DNA of 64,000 bases from NCBI RefSeq assembly GCF_040954645.1, contig NC_092806.1, positions 149,014,429 through 149,078,428 on the forward strand, given 5' to 3'. Under the pieces are notes generated by a model that worked only from the letters and a program-made list of their open reading frames with translations, was not told the DNA's origin and did not search any database. This document shows, piece by piece, positions 53,226 to 62,629 of this stretch. The stretch comes from Diabrotica undecimpunctata (taxonomy: Eukaryota > Arthropoda > Insecta > Coleoptera > Chrysomelidae). The translations under genes were made by a program, and so were the position numbers. Every line of letters begins with the position of its first letter. The first letter of the stretch is position 1.

Positions 53226-54235
53226 AAAATTATCAAGGAAACCTTCTTCTTCAGTGCCTTATCCGGTCCGGATGTTGGCGATCATCAAGGCTATCATGGT
53301 TTTGTTGACTGCTTTGCGAAACAGCTCCGCTGAGGTCATCCCAAACCATTGTCGGAGATTTTTCAACCACGAGATACGACGGCGTCCCGGTCCTCTTCTG
53401 CCAAATACTTTACCCTGCATAACGAGTTGAAGAATTCGATATTTTTCTTCGTTTCGCATCACGTGGCCGAGGTACTCAAGCTTACGTTGTTTAATTAAAT
53501 TAAGCACTTCTTTTTCTTTTGTCATGCGCTGTAGGACCTCAACGTTGGTGACATGGTCCACATAAGATATCTTTAGTATCCTTCTGTATATCCACATCTC
53601 GAAGGCTTCGATTCGTTTTTCAATGGCTTGCGTCAGTGTCCAGGCTTCAACTCCATATAGTAACACTGGAAGAACGTAGCACCTCACTATCCGCATCTTG
53701 GTTCCCAAACTGAGATGACTGCAGCACAACAAGGATCTCAACTTAATAAATGTAGACCGTGCCATTTCAATTCTGGATCTAATCTCTTGAGCGTAGTCCC
53801 ATTGTACGTTGAGGGTAGTTCCGAGGTAAGTGAATCTGTCGCCTCTCTGGATCTCTTCGCTACCTGCCATTAGTGCCCCGGGATCTAAATTTGTACGGCT
53901 GACAACCATGAATTTAGTTTTCTTAATATTAAGGTTCAGTCCGTATGTTACGCTCACAGTTCGCACTCGGTCTAGTAAGGCCTGCAGATCATTTAAGCTG
54001 GTTGCTAGTAACACAGTGTCAATCGGCGTAGTGGATATTATTGATGTATTTACCGTTCACTCGGATTCCCATGTCTAGGTTTGTGAGGGCTTCATTAAAA
54101 ATCTCCTTAGAGTATATATTGAAAAGAGTCGGCGATAGCACACATCCTTGCCTTACTCCTCGCATGATCTTCACCTTCATCAAGGGAACCAGTAAGTTTA
54201 TATGTTCGCCAAAGCTTTCGCTTATGTCGCACCCA
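53226..54235 (-). mobile_element. 5'-truncated RTE LINE inside the CR1-like LINE
   Basis: The insert starts in the RT palm (MRGVRQGCVLSPTLFNIYSK), has YADDTVLLA with one extra base within YADD, and continues in the frame 53259-54014. It interrupts the CR1-like element between its endonuclease and linker. A target duplication was not recognised. Confidence 0.75.
53259..54014 (-). CDS. RTE ORF2 C-terminal part
   Basis: A 251-codon frame: TVLLATSLNDLQALLDRV region (read from its first ATG as MLLATS), GLNLNIKKTKFMVVSR, RFTYLGTTLNVQWDYAQEIR, SRIEMARSTFIKLRSLLCCS, MRIVRCYVLPVLLYGVEAWT, IEAFEMWIYRRILKISYVDH, KRQ-type KLEYLGHVMRNEEKYRIL and GRRGPGRRRISWLKNLRQWF. It is the best copy of the RTE lineage also seen at 11170, 13025, 27633 and 47665. 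The frameshift inside YADD upstream means it cannot make a full RT. Confidence 0.75.
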   Translation of the reverse strand: MLLATSLNDLQALLDRVRTVSVTYGLNLNIKKTKFMVVSRTNLDPGALMAGSEEIQRGDRFTYLGTTLNVQWDYAQEIRSRIEMARSTFIKLRSLLCCSHLSLGTKMRIVRCYVLPVLLYGVEAWTLTQAIEKRIEAFEMWIYRRILKISYVDHVTNVEVLQRMTKEKEVLNLIKQRKLEYLGHVMRNEEKYRILQLVMQGKVFGRRGPGRRRISWLKNLRQWFGMTSAELFRKAVNKTMIALMIANIRTG

Positions 54236-55509
54236 AAGCAGAAGACACTTCAAGTGTAAAAATTAATTGATCGTGATTTGTGAAGTCTAAAATTGAAGAA
54301 TTATTGTTGGCTCTAAATCTCGTAGGTTCACTTATCAGTTTTGGAAATATTGGGTCAGCTAATCTCTGAAAAAATGAAATCTTCAACAAGGAGATTTTCA
54401 AGGGATGATAATTCCTTAAGTTTGTCAATAAGCATATTGTCCTGAGTAAGTACTGTATCCGGAGGTCGGTGTATGCAAATTATATTAAATATAATATTAG
54501 TAAGGAGTTATTAGTAACAAGTAAGTGGATAATTTCTGTACCAGTTACGTCTATTGTTTTATTACTGATGGAAAAAGTATTGGTTTATTCATTTGCTAAA
54601 TAGATGCATGCTTCTTCCGTTCGACAAGTACCTCTATCTGTACGAAATATAGTAAAATTATCAATGTTTACAATAGGATAGGGGATAGAAGAATTAAGCC
54701 ACGTTTCTGTTAGGAGAATAATGTGAGGTTTTAACAGTTGAACAGTTTATAAATTTATTAAATTTGAAAATAAGAAAGCTTATATCCGTACACCTAATAA
54801 GCCAATCCGTAAATTTTGGTGCAGAAGAATTATAAACGAAATTTCATTATCTTTGGACAGCCATTCACCAAGGTCATTTTCTCCATTATTTTTACGAGTT
54901 TCAAGCTCAGTACAAAATTCCTTTAAACGAAGTTGCTGCATAGGTGTCTTGTCATTAATAACAGAATAAGTTTCAGTAGATTTGTTTTCCAAAAGTTTAT
55001 TTTTGTTACGAAGAATTTTTCTAGTGTGGTGTTCAGAACTCATTATCACTTTTATCATGCGGGGATAACGTTCATTTTGATTTGGTTTACCGACTCTATA
55101 AAATGTAATAGGACTTTCTTGACATCCAATGACTTCTAGGGCTAAATTTATTGATATTTTTTATTTTGTGCGTCTTTTGTACGTTCAGGGATGCCTTTAG
55201 CCAAAAAATCTTTGGAACGATATATGCGGTCAGCGGCTTCATTGACGATGCTGTCAGTAAATGCTGTTATTGTAATAGAATCAAGTTGATTTAATTTATT
55301 GCTTAGTTCGGATAGTTTAAATTTCGTCTATTAGAAATTATATTAGAAATCAAGAGTCTACTAGTGGAGCTTTAAACTCTTTAAACTTTAAACTCTAGCT
55401 TTTTTTTTTTTTTTTTTTATTTAAAGGCAGCCGCATCAACCATATTGGTTATTAGCGGATGAATTTAATACAAACAATAATGATTACAAATAACAAATAA
55501 ATAACATAC

Positions 55510-56983
55510 TTATATGTGGTTCAATATGTTACAGTCTCTTAAAAATTTCACAATATTTTCACTGGTACACTCACTAAAAATGTCCCTTATAACTGATGGG
55601 ATTTTATTAGTTAGTCTTTCAGTACTATATTTGGGACACTCCGTTAATACGTGTTTCACTGTTAACGGCACGTCACAACTCGTACATTTTGATTGAGGTT
55701 CCTTCTTCATGAGATATTCATGGGTGAGTTTGCTGTGTCCTAATCGGAGCCTGGTTAATACAACCTGAAGGAAACGGCTAGGGGCGTTGTTAGTAAATCG
55801 TCCAAAATTTGGTTTAATTTCTTTTAACTTTGAGGATTTTTCTTCCCAACATTTAGTCCAATTACATATCAGCTTTTGTTTAAAGTACGGATTGAGATCT
55901 TTTGCTAATGGTTTTATTATCGGTCTGATATTTGGGGAATTTGCTATTTCCCGAGCATTTTTATCAGCTAGTTCGTTTCCTTTAATGCCTATATGTGATG
56001 GTACCCACACGAAGACTAATGTTTTGTTTTCCAGCTGCTGCATCTTGTTTTTAATTAATTTAGCTATCGGGTTGCAAGTGTACATTTTTGACAGTATATG
56101 AAGGGAATTGATTGAGTCAGTAATAATACGGAATTTATCTGGTTTGACTGTTTGTATGTGAATTAGAGCTCTGTATATTGCATACAATTCTCCAGTTATC
56201 ACAGTGGATTCTGTGGGCAATTTGAAACTTTTTATTATGTCTCTTATAACAAATGATGATCCTACACCAGAAGTTGTTTTAGATGCATCTGTGTAAACTT
56301 GGGTATATTCAGGGAAAGAAGAAAGTATTCTATTATAATTGCTTATAAATATTTCTGGATTAGTTTCAGATTTATGATATGATGATAGTTCTAAATTTAA
56401 AGTAGGCAAAGGTATTAACCAAGGAGGTGGCGTGTTTACGTTTGCTGAATGTGTTGAGGGAAAGTTAAAAATTTCAATAGAGTTTAAAATGTTTTTGATC
56501 CTTAATTGAAATGGTAAATGTGTTCTTATATTGATATTTGATAACGATGGCTGAGTAAGAAAATGGTTGTCAGGTTGTAGTGATGATTGTTTTGAAGCGT
56601 AAGATAGACTAAGTAATTTACGTCGTTCATGTAATGATGGCTCTCCAAGTTCCCACTCGAGACTTGCAACAGGAGTTGTTCTATAAGCTCCAGAGATTAT
56701 GCGTAATGCATTGTTGTGTATAATGTCTAAGATTTTTAAATTTGTCTTCGACGCTGAAGAATATGCAATGCATCCGTAATCCAATTTTGATCGAATTAGG
56801 CTTCTATACAACAGTAATAATGTATCTCCGTCTGCACCCCATTGTGTGTTGGCTAAACATTTAAGAAGATTTATACCATTTTGACATGATATCGCCAATT
56901 GTTTAATATGTGGTTTCCAACTTAAAGTTTCGTCGAATGTTATGCCTAAATATTTTATCTTTGTACTTCGTTTTAAAAACTTT
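55510..56983 (-). CDS. I-type LINE ORF2, C-terminal part (RT thumb, RNase H, knuckle)
   Basis: The open frame extends upstream of its first ATG (56898): PALKFGTKFLKRSTKIKYLG, ITFDETLSWKPHIKQLAISC. It continues LLYRSLIRSKLDYGCIAYSS, then RNase H (QVYTDASKTTSGVGSSFVIR, VITGELYAIYRAL, FRIITDSINSLHIL, FVWVPSHIGIKGNELADKNA, all acidic residues present) and the C..C....H....C knuckle (SKCTSCDVPLTVKHVLTECP). It is split from the RT palm by a frameshift or small deletion near 56990-57040. Confidence 0.8.
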
Positions 56984-56993
56984 GTGCCGAATT

Positions 56994-59150
56994 TTAAGGC
57001 AGGTATGTTAGTGTGAATAGGTGTGAAAAATAGAATCCACTCCTATTAGACCACCTTTCGATTTTATTTAGTTCTTCTTGTAAAAGTTTGACCATCAAGT
57101 TAATATTTTTTCCTTTGATAAACATTATCATATCATCAGCATATAATCTAGCCTGTGCAGGTCTCTTGAGATTTTTTATAACATCATTCATTGCAATTAA
57201 AAAAAGTGTAGGGCTAATTACAGATCCTTGTGGTGTTCCATTGTCTTGAGACTTAATACTAGAAATTTCTCCATTACTACGTACAGAAAATTTGCGTTCA
57301 TGTAGAAAGTTATTCAAAAATGCCAACATGTTTCCTTGAATTCCCCAAGTCTGCAGCTTTGTTAATATTCTGTGTCGCCATGCTAAGTCAAATGCTTTGT
57401 GGATGTCAAAGTAAACAGCTATGCATTTCTGTTTGTTACAGAAGGCTTCATTAATTTGACTTTCTAAATGTAAAACATTATCTATAGTAGATCTCAAAGG
57501 ACGAAATCCAGCTTGTTCCGGTATAAGTAAATTGTGATGTTCCAAATGCCACATAAGTCTATTATTTATTATTTTCTCTAGCAGTTTGCAAGTAGAACAT
57601 GTAAGTGATATTGGCCTATATGATTCTGCCGCTGTAGCCGGTTTGTTAGGTTTTAGTATAGGGATGACAATAGCTTGTCTCCATAAGTCAGGAAATTTAT
57701 GTTTACACCAGATTGTATTAAAAAGATTCAATAGAAAGTCTAAAGCTTCGTTAGGTAACTGTTTTAAGAATATTGCGGGTATGTCATCTGGACCTGGTGA
57801 TGTGTCTTTTAACATTTGGATTGTTTCTAATAGTTCTGTTTTATTAATTGGAGTATTTATATCATCGTTATTGGCTATAATTTCTATTGGATTTGCTTCT
57901 TCTTCCCGATATCGTAAAAAAGTATTGCTGTAATTTTCATTTGTAGATTCTTGTCTGTATGTTTCAGCTAATTCTTCTACAATTTTCTTGTTTTCATTAA
58001 TTATGTTTCCATTTCGTTCTAGGTATTTTATTCCATTTTGTGTACTGACGCCAGAAATCTTCTTAACTTTTTTCCATGCTGATGACATGTTTGTATTCCT
58101 GTTAATACTTTGAACGTATTTTTTCCAGGACTCTTTTTTAGATCTGGTAGTAATTAATTTTGCATATGCCCTTTTTTTCTTTAGCTCTATTAAGTTCTCA
58201 TTGGTTTTATGTCTTTTGAAAGTATTTAAAGCTTTTTTACTTTGTTTTATTGCCAATTTACACTCTTCATTCCACCAGGGAACAACTTTGTTTTTTGTTA
58301 TATACTTTGTTTTTCCCATTGCAATTGTGGCCGCTTCAGTGATTAAGTTATTAAACAATTTTAAAGTTAAGTTTATGTCTTCTTCAATTATAGGGATATT
58401 CGGTATTTCTTCAGTAATTTTTGTTTTAAAAATGTTCCAGTTGGCTTGCTTAATTTTCCACTTTTGCAAAGGATTGGTTTTTGTTGTGGGGTTGGAAATT
58501 TTTGTTACTATTATTGGATAATGATCACTTCCATATAAATCGTCTACGGTTTGCCATGTGTGATTTAGTAACGTCGATGGGTCAGAAATAGACAAGTCAA
58601 TAGCTGAAAAATTTCCAGTAGCTGCGTCGAAACGAGTTTTAGCTCCGTCGTTCATTATTGTTAAATTCATGCTATTAATTACGTTTGCTAATACCTTTCC
58701 ATTTTTAGTTGTTTTTCCGGAACCCCATAGAAGGTTATGGCTGTTAAAGTCCCCGAGAATTAATTTTGGTGATGGAATTTGCATAATTAAGTCGGAAAGT
58801 TCATTTCCTTGGATATTTTGGCTCGGGGGAATATAAACGTTACATATGTTCATTTTTTGATTAGTACCTATTGTTACTGTTACTGCTATTGCTTCTAAGT
58901 TTGTTTTAATTGTTATTCTGTTTACTTGTAAATCGGTTTTAGCATATATCGCAACACCGCCACTAGCGTGATTTGTTTGTCTATTTTGGTAGTAAACATT
59001 ATATGACCTCAAGTTATACGCATTGTTGCCTTTAAAATTAGTTTCTTGAAGACATATAATATCAGGTGAATATTTCTTAATAAGGACCTGAAATAAGGGT
59101 AGGCGGGTGTAAAAACTGTTTAAGTTCCACTGTAAAATATTATTATACAT
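56994..59150 (-). CDS. I-type LINE ORF2, endonuclease and reverse transcriptase
   Basis: A 718-codon frame. The AP endonuclease is complete: ILQWNLNSFYTRLPLFQVLI, IICLQETNFKG, ASGGVAIYAKTDL, LILGDFNSHNLLWGS, and YGSDHYPIIV near residue 210. The linker holds VPWWNEECKLAIKQSKKALN. The RT palm has IQMLKDTSPGPDDIPAIFLK, SYRPISLTCSTCKLLEKIIN, IAVYFDIHKAFDLAWRHRIL, NGTPQGSVISPTLFLIAMND and ARLYADDMIMF with both aspartates. It ends at residues SHLFTLTYLP, where family members continue. A small deletion there is likely. It starts 22 nt after the ORF1 stop. Confidence 0.85.
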   Translation of the reverse strand: MYNNILQWNLNSFYTRLPLFQVLIKKYSPDIICLQETNFKGNNAYNLRSYNVYYQNRQTNHASGGVAIYAKTDLQVNRITIKTNLEAIAVTVTIGTNQKMNICNVYIPPSQNIQGNELSDLIMQIPSPKLILGDFNSHNLLWGSGKTTKNGKVLANVINSMNLTIMNDGAKTRFDAATGNFSAIDLSISDPSTLLNHTWQTVDDLYGSDHYPIIVTKISNPTTKTNPLQKWKIKQANWNIFKTKITEEIPNIPIIEEDINLTLKLFNNLITEAATIAMGKTKYITKNKVVPWWNEECKLAIKQSKKALNTFKRHKTNENLIELKKKRAYAKLITTRSKKESWKKYVQSINRNTNMSSAWKKVKKISGVSTQNGIKYLERNGNIINENKKIVEELAETYRQESTNENYSNTFLRYREEEANPIEIIANNDDINTPINKTELLETIQMLKDTSPGPDDIPAIFLKQLPNEALDFLLNLFNTIWCKHKFPDLWRQAIVIPILKPNKPATAAESYRPISLTCSTCKLLEKIINNRLMWHLEHHNLLIPEQAGFRPLRSTIDNVLHLESQINEAFCNKQKCIAVYFDIHKAFDLAWRHRILTKLQTWGIQGNMLAFLNNFLHERKFSVRSNGEISSIKSQDNGTPQGSVISPTLFLIAMNDVIKNLKRPAQARLYADDMIMFIKGKNINLMVKLLQEELNKIERWSNRSGFYFSHLFTLTYLP

Positions 59151-59172
59151 GAATTTATTTTTATTTAAATAA

Positions 59173-60495
59173 TTAGTTTTGAGATATATCGCTGTCTACG
59201 TCAGATGAGCCAACATGTTCGAGCAGTTGTTTGGTTAATTTTTTACTTAGTCTAGTACATTTAATTTTCATATTTCGATCTTCAGCCTGGGTATGTATTT
59301 CATTTATCATTTCTATAAGAGATGGAATATGTAGGGTATAGTCTTTAGCAATGCTTAATGCATCATTACTACCGTGAGTGTTCTCTAACAGATTAGTGAA
59401 TTGTTGACTATCGAGTGGGAACTTGGGATTGTGATTGTCAATAAAATTGGTTATCTTTTGGGGCAATTCTGGAAATTCTAATGAGGGTTTATCTTTCGAC
59501 TTCAACTTTTTCTTTGGAACTTTTGGAACAGGTGTTGGAAAGTAAGATTTTGGTTCTGAGGAATTAGTAATATCTGGTGTATCTTCTGGGCTAGATGTTG
59601 CAATTTCAGATAAATTTCGTTTGGAGGTCTTAGGTTTAGTTATCGGAGTTGTTTGAAATTCATTAGAAGCGGGTATGTCAGGATTGGGCTCATTAAATGT
59701 AGGAGTAATTGGTGTTGGTTCACATATCATTTCAGGGTTAGTAGTATTTGATATAAACTCATCTACATTATTGCTGTCTAAGGAATGGTTTAGAGAGGAA
59801 CTTTCTTGTTGTGATCTAGTATATGAAGAAGTTGAAGTTTGGAGTTGAAGGCCGGCACATTGAGATGCAAAATGTCCTGGTTGCTTGCACTTATAGCATA
59901 ATGAATCTGTTGTGAGAAATATGCGATATTTTAAGTCATCATGATTAATTTCAAGTGTATCGGGAATTTGGAAACTATCTTCTGGAGGAGATATGTACAC
60001 CTGTCTTCGAAAACTAAGTATGTGACTATACGCTGGATCGGTTGCTCCAATTCGTAAGAATGTAAGGGGTGACATTAGCTGTAATCCAATGATTTTTAAC
60101 TCGGTTTCCAATAAATTATGTGGAATTGTGGGACTTACGTTGGATAGAACAAGTCTTTGTGACGGGGTAACTAGCTTTCGTACTGGTATTACTGTGTTAT
60201 TAATCTTAATAGAATTATGTTCTTTTAAAAATTTGTCTACAGCTGATTTACTTGATAAGTATACACAAACACGGTTGTTTGAAATTCTGGATGAAAAAAT
60301 TATGTTTTTTGGATCTACAAGTGGTCCCAGTTCTAATAAATAATCTTGTAATTTGAGGCCCTCTATTGCAGAAAAGATAATTGCCTGATCTTTGCTAGGA
60401 AAAGTTGTTGGTGAGTGAATCAATGCTGTGGAGTACTTTTTAGTGTTTGGTGAGTTCTCAGTCTCAATAATAACATTGCCGTTATTACTATTCAT
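59173..60495 (-). CDS. I-type LINE ORF1, RNA-binding gag-like protein
   Basis: A 440-codon intact frame. The N-terminal half has an RRM-like region (IEGLKLQDYLLELGPLVDPK, ISNNRVCVYLSSKSAVDKFL, LVTPSQRLVLSNVSPTIPHN, LETELKIIGLQLMSPLTFLR). One CCHC zinc knuckle follows at about residue 200 (CYKCKQPGHFASQC). The rest is a low-complexity Ser/Pro/Thr-rich stretch with a basic PKVPKKKLKSKDKP segment. ORF1 proteins of I/Jockey-group LINEs package the RNA. The ATG at 60495 (MNSNNGNVIIETENSPNTKK) is the natural start. Confidence 0.8.
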   Translation of the reverse strand: MNSNNGNVIIETENSPNTKKYSTALIHSPTTFPSKDQAIIFSAIEGLKLQDYLLELGPLVDPKNIIFSSRISNNRVCVYLSSKSAVDKFLKEHNSIKINNTVIPVRKLVTPSQRLVLSNVSPTIPHNLLETELKIIGLQLMSPLTFLRIGATDPAYSHILSFRRQVYISPPEDSFQIPDTLEINHDDLKYRIFLTTDSLCYKCKQPGHFASQCAGLQLQTSTSSYTRSQQESSSLNHSLDSNNVDEFISNTTNPEMICEPTPITPTFNEPNPDIPASNEFQTTPITKPKTSKRNLSEIATSSPEDTPDITNSSEPKSYFPTPVPKVPKKKLKSKDKPSLEFPELPQKITNFIDNHNPKFPLDSQQFTNLLENTHGSNDALSIAKDYTLHIPSLIEMINEIHTQAEDRNMKIKCTRLSKKLTKQLLEHVGSSDVDSDISQN

Positions 60496-60803
60496 TTTGG
60501 TCGTTTTCGATTTTTCGGTTTCATCAATTCGGCTGAGTACGGATCTGTTTTATTTGAAAGTTGACTAGCAACCAGATTTTGATAATTGCTCTTTTTATTT
60601 TAACCAAATTCTTAGGTTATTTAGGACAATAATTTATTCAGTTTATTATCATGCAATCAAACAAAATCAAAGTTTTCTTTACTCACGTATGATTTCCTGC
60701 ACTTAAACAATCACTATAATTACTTTAGTAATAATTTTAACTTGTTAATTATCGGTTTTTACTATTAATATTTCAGAGCTGTTTGTCACTATTTTGACAC
60801 AAT

Positions 60804-61034
60804 CTAGTAGACTCTTGATTTCAGTAATTTCAGTATTTCAGTATTTCCAATGTTTGAACTACATGCATTGCAAAGTATACATATCCCACATACTTTTTGC
60901 CTTGTAACTCGATGATCGACCGACAGATCCGTACAAGCGATGTGTATTGGTTTCTTACAGCCATCACACTGGAGCTTTCTATCGGAGGTAGAAGTTAGCT
61001 TTGAACAATTAGCGCAAAACGATATATTAGGCAC
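60804..61034 (-). pseudogene. PHD-finger start of a CR1-like ORF1
   Basis: Reads MPNISFCANCSKLTSTSDRK, LQCDGCKKPIHIACTDLSVD and TRQKVCGICILCNACSSNIG. The C..C......C..C....H..C pattern is a PHD-type finger, as found at the N-terminus of ORF1 in many insect CR1/Jockey-group LINEs. A shift after TEI continues EIKSLLDCVKIVTNSSEIL. The matching ORF1 C-terminus (54780-55330) lies beyond the I-type LINE, so the two may be parts of one copy. A host zinc-finger exon is the alternative. Confidence 0.6.
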
Positions 61035-61039
61035 GATTA

Positions 61040-61990
61040 CCTTTGTGTTAGTTTTAGATATGAATTATAATTATTGGATTGATAATAAATAGCAAATCTA
61101 TCGTTATTACTTACTTGAATGTTTAAAAATACAATCATAATATTTTTTTTTGTTTTTCAACAACACATTTAAAATCATCTAATTTGTCGGAGTGTAGCAA
61201 AATACGAAATTAACTGTAATTAATATTTTTATAGATGAAATATTAATTATAATGAATTATAAGTATCACGTTGATAAACAAAGACAATATCTTATTAATA
61301 TTCGTTTAAAACCATATTAAAATCTTACTCTAACCTCTTTTATTATCCTCTTGGGGTTCATTACTAAGGCCTAAAGTACTTAATACGCACGTGATGAAAA
61401 TGATTGTCATAGAAGGTTATAACCAACCCACGTATCAGTTATATAGGAAGCTCTTGCGATATTTCCAATGCAAATACAAGCAGTTAAAGTTTAAGTTTTG
61501 AAGTTCTACATTGGTTATAAGCCATTATAGAGGAATTTAATTGTCCATAAAAGCGGTATTCATGAACAAAGAAGATCAGGTTAATGCTCAGTATATTTAA
61601 ACCGCATAAAATGGGATAAATAGGAGGCCTCACTAAATTAATTTTTAAATTCATTTTTTAAAGGGAAATATTGATTTTATTTAGGAAAATAATTGATAAA
61701 GTCTCATAAAATAAAATATTTCATTTTTGGCCTAATATTGTTCGTCTATAATATCTCATATGTAAAACAATTTTTGGGAACATAAACAAAATATTGTAAA
61801 ATTAAATATTTTTTTAATTTATAAGAAATACATAGCAAGAAAAAAAATATTTAATAAATTTCTTTCAGTAGGTATTTTTCATTTATTGTAAGTAGTGTAA
61901 ATAACTCAAGAATATATAAAAATTTCATTGATTTTATTAATCTTTCATTGTTATATTCCTTGTTTTTTTTTAGATAGCTCTGTGTATCAC
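61040..61990. other. AT-rich intron sequence, nothing recognised
   Basis: Part of the 11.3-kb cuticle intron between the PHD-finger relic and the upstream exon. No supported feature. Confidence 0.4.
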
Positions 61991-61996
61991 ACTTAC

Positions 61997-62159
61997 CTAA
62001 AGTAGGTCTGGTGGATCTGAATCCTGCAAAAACGTTGGCCACTCTGGATGGAGCAGTAAGAAATTCAGCCCCATCTGAAGTTCCTGAGGTAGCCGGTGGC
62101 AAGTAATTATTTTGAAGTTTATCAGCCACAGCATAAGCAATTAACAAAAGAAATACAGT
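61997..62159 (-). CDS. RR-1 cuticular protein, exon with signal peptide
   Basis: After the AG acceptor (62160-62161) this 163-nt exon reads TVFLLLIAYAVADKLQNNYL, PPATSGTSDGAEFLTAPSRV, ANVFAGFRSTRPTL and ends at the donor gtaagt (61996-61991). TVFLLLIAYAVA is the hydrophobic core of a secretion signal, cleaved probably after A-V-A. In many insect cuticle genes the first exon encodes only the first few residues (typically MK-) and is followed by an intron, which fits the absence of a start codon here. The splice phase matches the next exon (TLA|SYN). Confidence 0.88.
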
Positions 62160-62161
62160 CT

Positions 62162-62629
62162 AAAAAGGTAAATTTGAATAAATGTTCAATAATAATTTTA
62201 AATATTTAGAAACATATCCCATTAAATCTTTTCAAAACAATTTTTTCATTTTACAATGAGATCGTTTCCGTTTTAACAAAGTATCGGAAAAGTTGTAAGA
62301 GGTTGAAGCGTGTTTAATAAACACTCGTTTCTCTCCATGTAATAAAAGTAAGTATTTTAAAGACAAATTCAATAAAATTAATATGACTTCCCATCCCAGT
62401 CCTTAACACACTTAATTTTTCTCCACCCGAACGATTAGTTTATCCTACATGAACTGAAATTTGCTTTTGATATCCCTTATATATTTTTTAAAAATCAATC
62501 CAATACATTTTATAAATTGATTGAAATTGATAACCTTATCTAGAACACACATAAACTCGCCAGCTATTTGGCGCATTTCTATATTCAATCTAATTAAAAA
62601 ACCTGACCAATCCTGTGTAACTTTTATCT
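62162..62629. other. Upstream of the signal exon, first exon not located
   Basis: The missing first coding exon and promoter of the cuticle gene should lie on the minus strand here or farther right. I found no ATG plus donor pair that I would defend. Confidence 0.3.

Larger units (their letters stand above)
51373..55330 (-). mobile_element. CR1-like LINE, degenerate, with RTE insertions
   Basis: Minus-strand pieces in order: ORF1 end (55330-54780: KLSELSNKLNQLDSITITAF, VIGCQESPITFYRVGKPNQN, ERYPRMIKVIMSSEHHTRKI, NDKTPMQQLRLKEFCTELET), endonuclease (54740-54240: HIILLTETWLNSSIPYPIVN, IFRTDRGTCR, EPTRFRANNNSSILDF), linker and RT (53225-52240: SGVPQGSVLGPLLFCIYTSD, SIYADNTKLY), and C-terminus (51990-51373). 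RTE copies interrupt it at 53226-54235 and 52076-52229. A PHD-finger ORF1 start at 60804-61034 may belong to the same copy. The element ends near 51373 with short attt repeats. Confidence 0.75.
55399..60560 (-). mobile_element. Nearly complete I-type LINE
   Basis: A minus-strand element with a 20-nt A tail at 55399-55419, ORF1 (59173-60495) and ORF2 (55510-59150, one break). It has the same 3' end motif (ggttgatgcgg...ttttaaat-like) as the truncated copy at 38014-41210. ctagc occurs at both edges (about 55394 and 60568), but the 5' boundary is only approximate. It lies between pieces of a CR1-like LINE within the cuticle gene intron. Confidence 0.8.
50736..61996 (-). other. Cuticle gene intron (11.3 kb), filled with nested LINEs
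   Basis: Bounded by donor gtaagt (61996-61991) and acceptor AG (50737-50736). It contains a small LINE piece (51210-51350), a CR1-like LINE in pieces (51373-55330 and 60804-61034), RTE insertions (52076-52229 and 53226-54235) and an I-type LINE (55399 to about 60560). Confidence 0.85.

Noticed and set aside
62162..62629. Candidate first exons of the cuticle gene (ATG followed by GT on the minus strand)
   Set aside because: Several weak candidates exist; none gave a convincing short leader with a good donor in phase 0.
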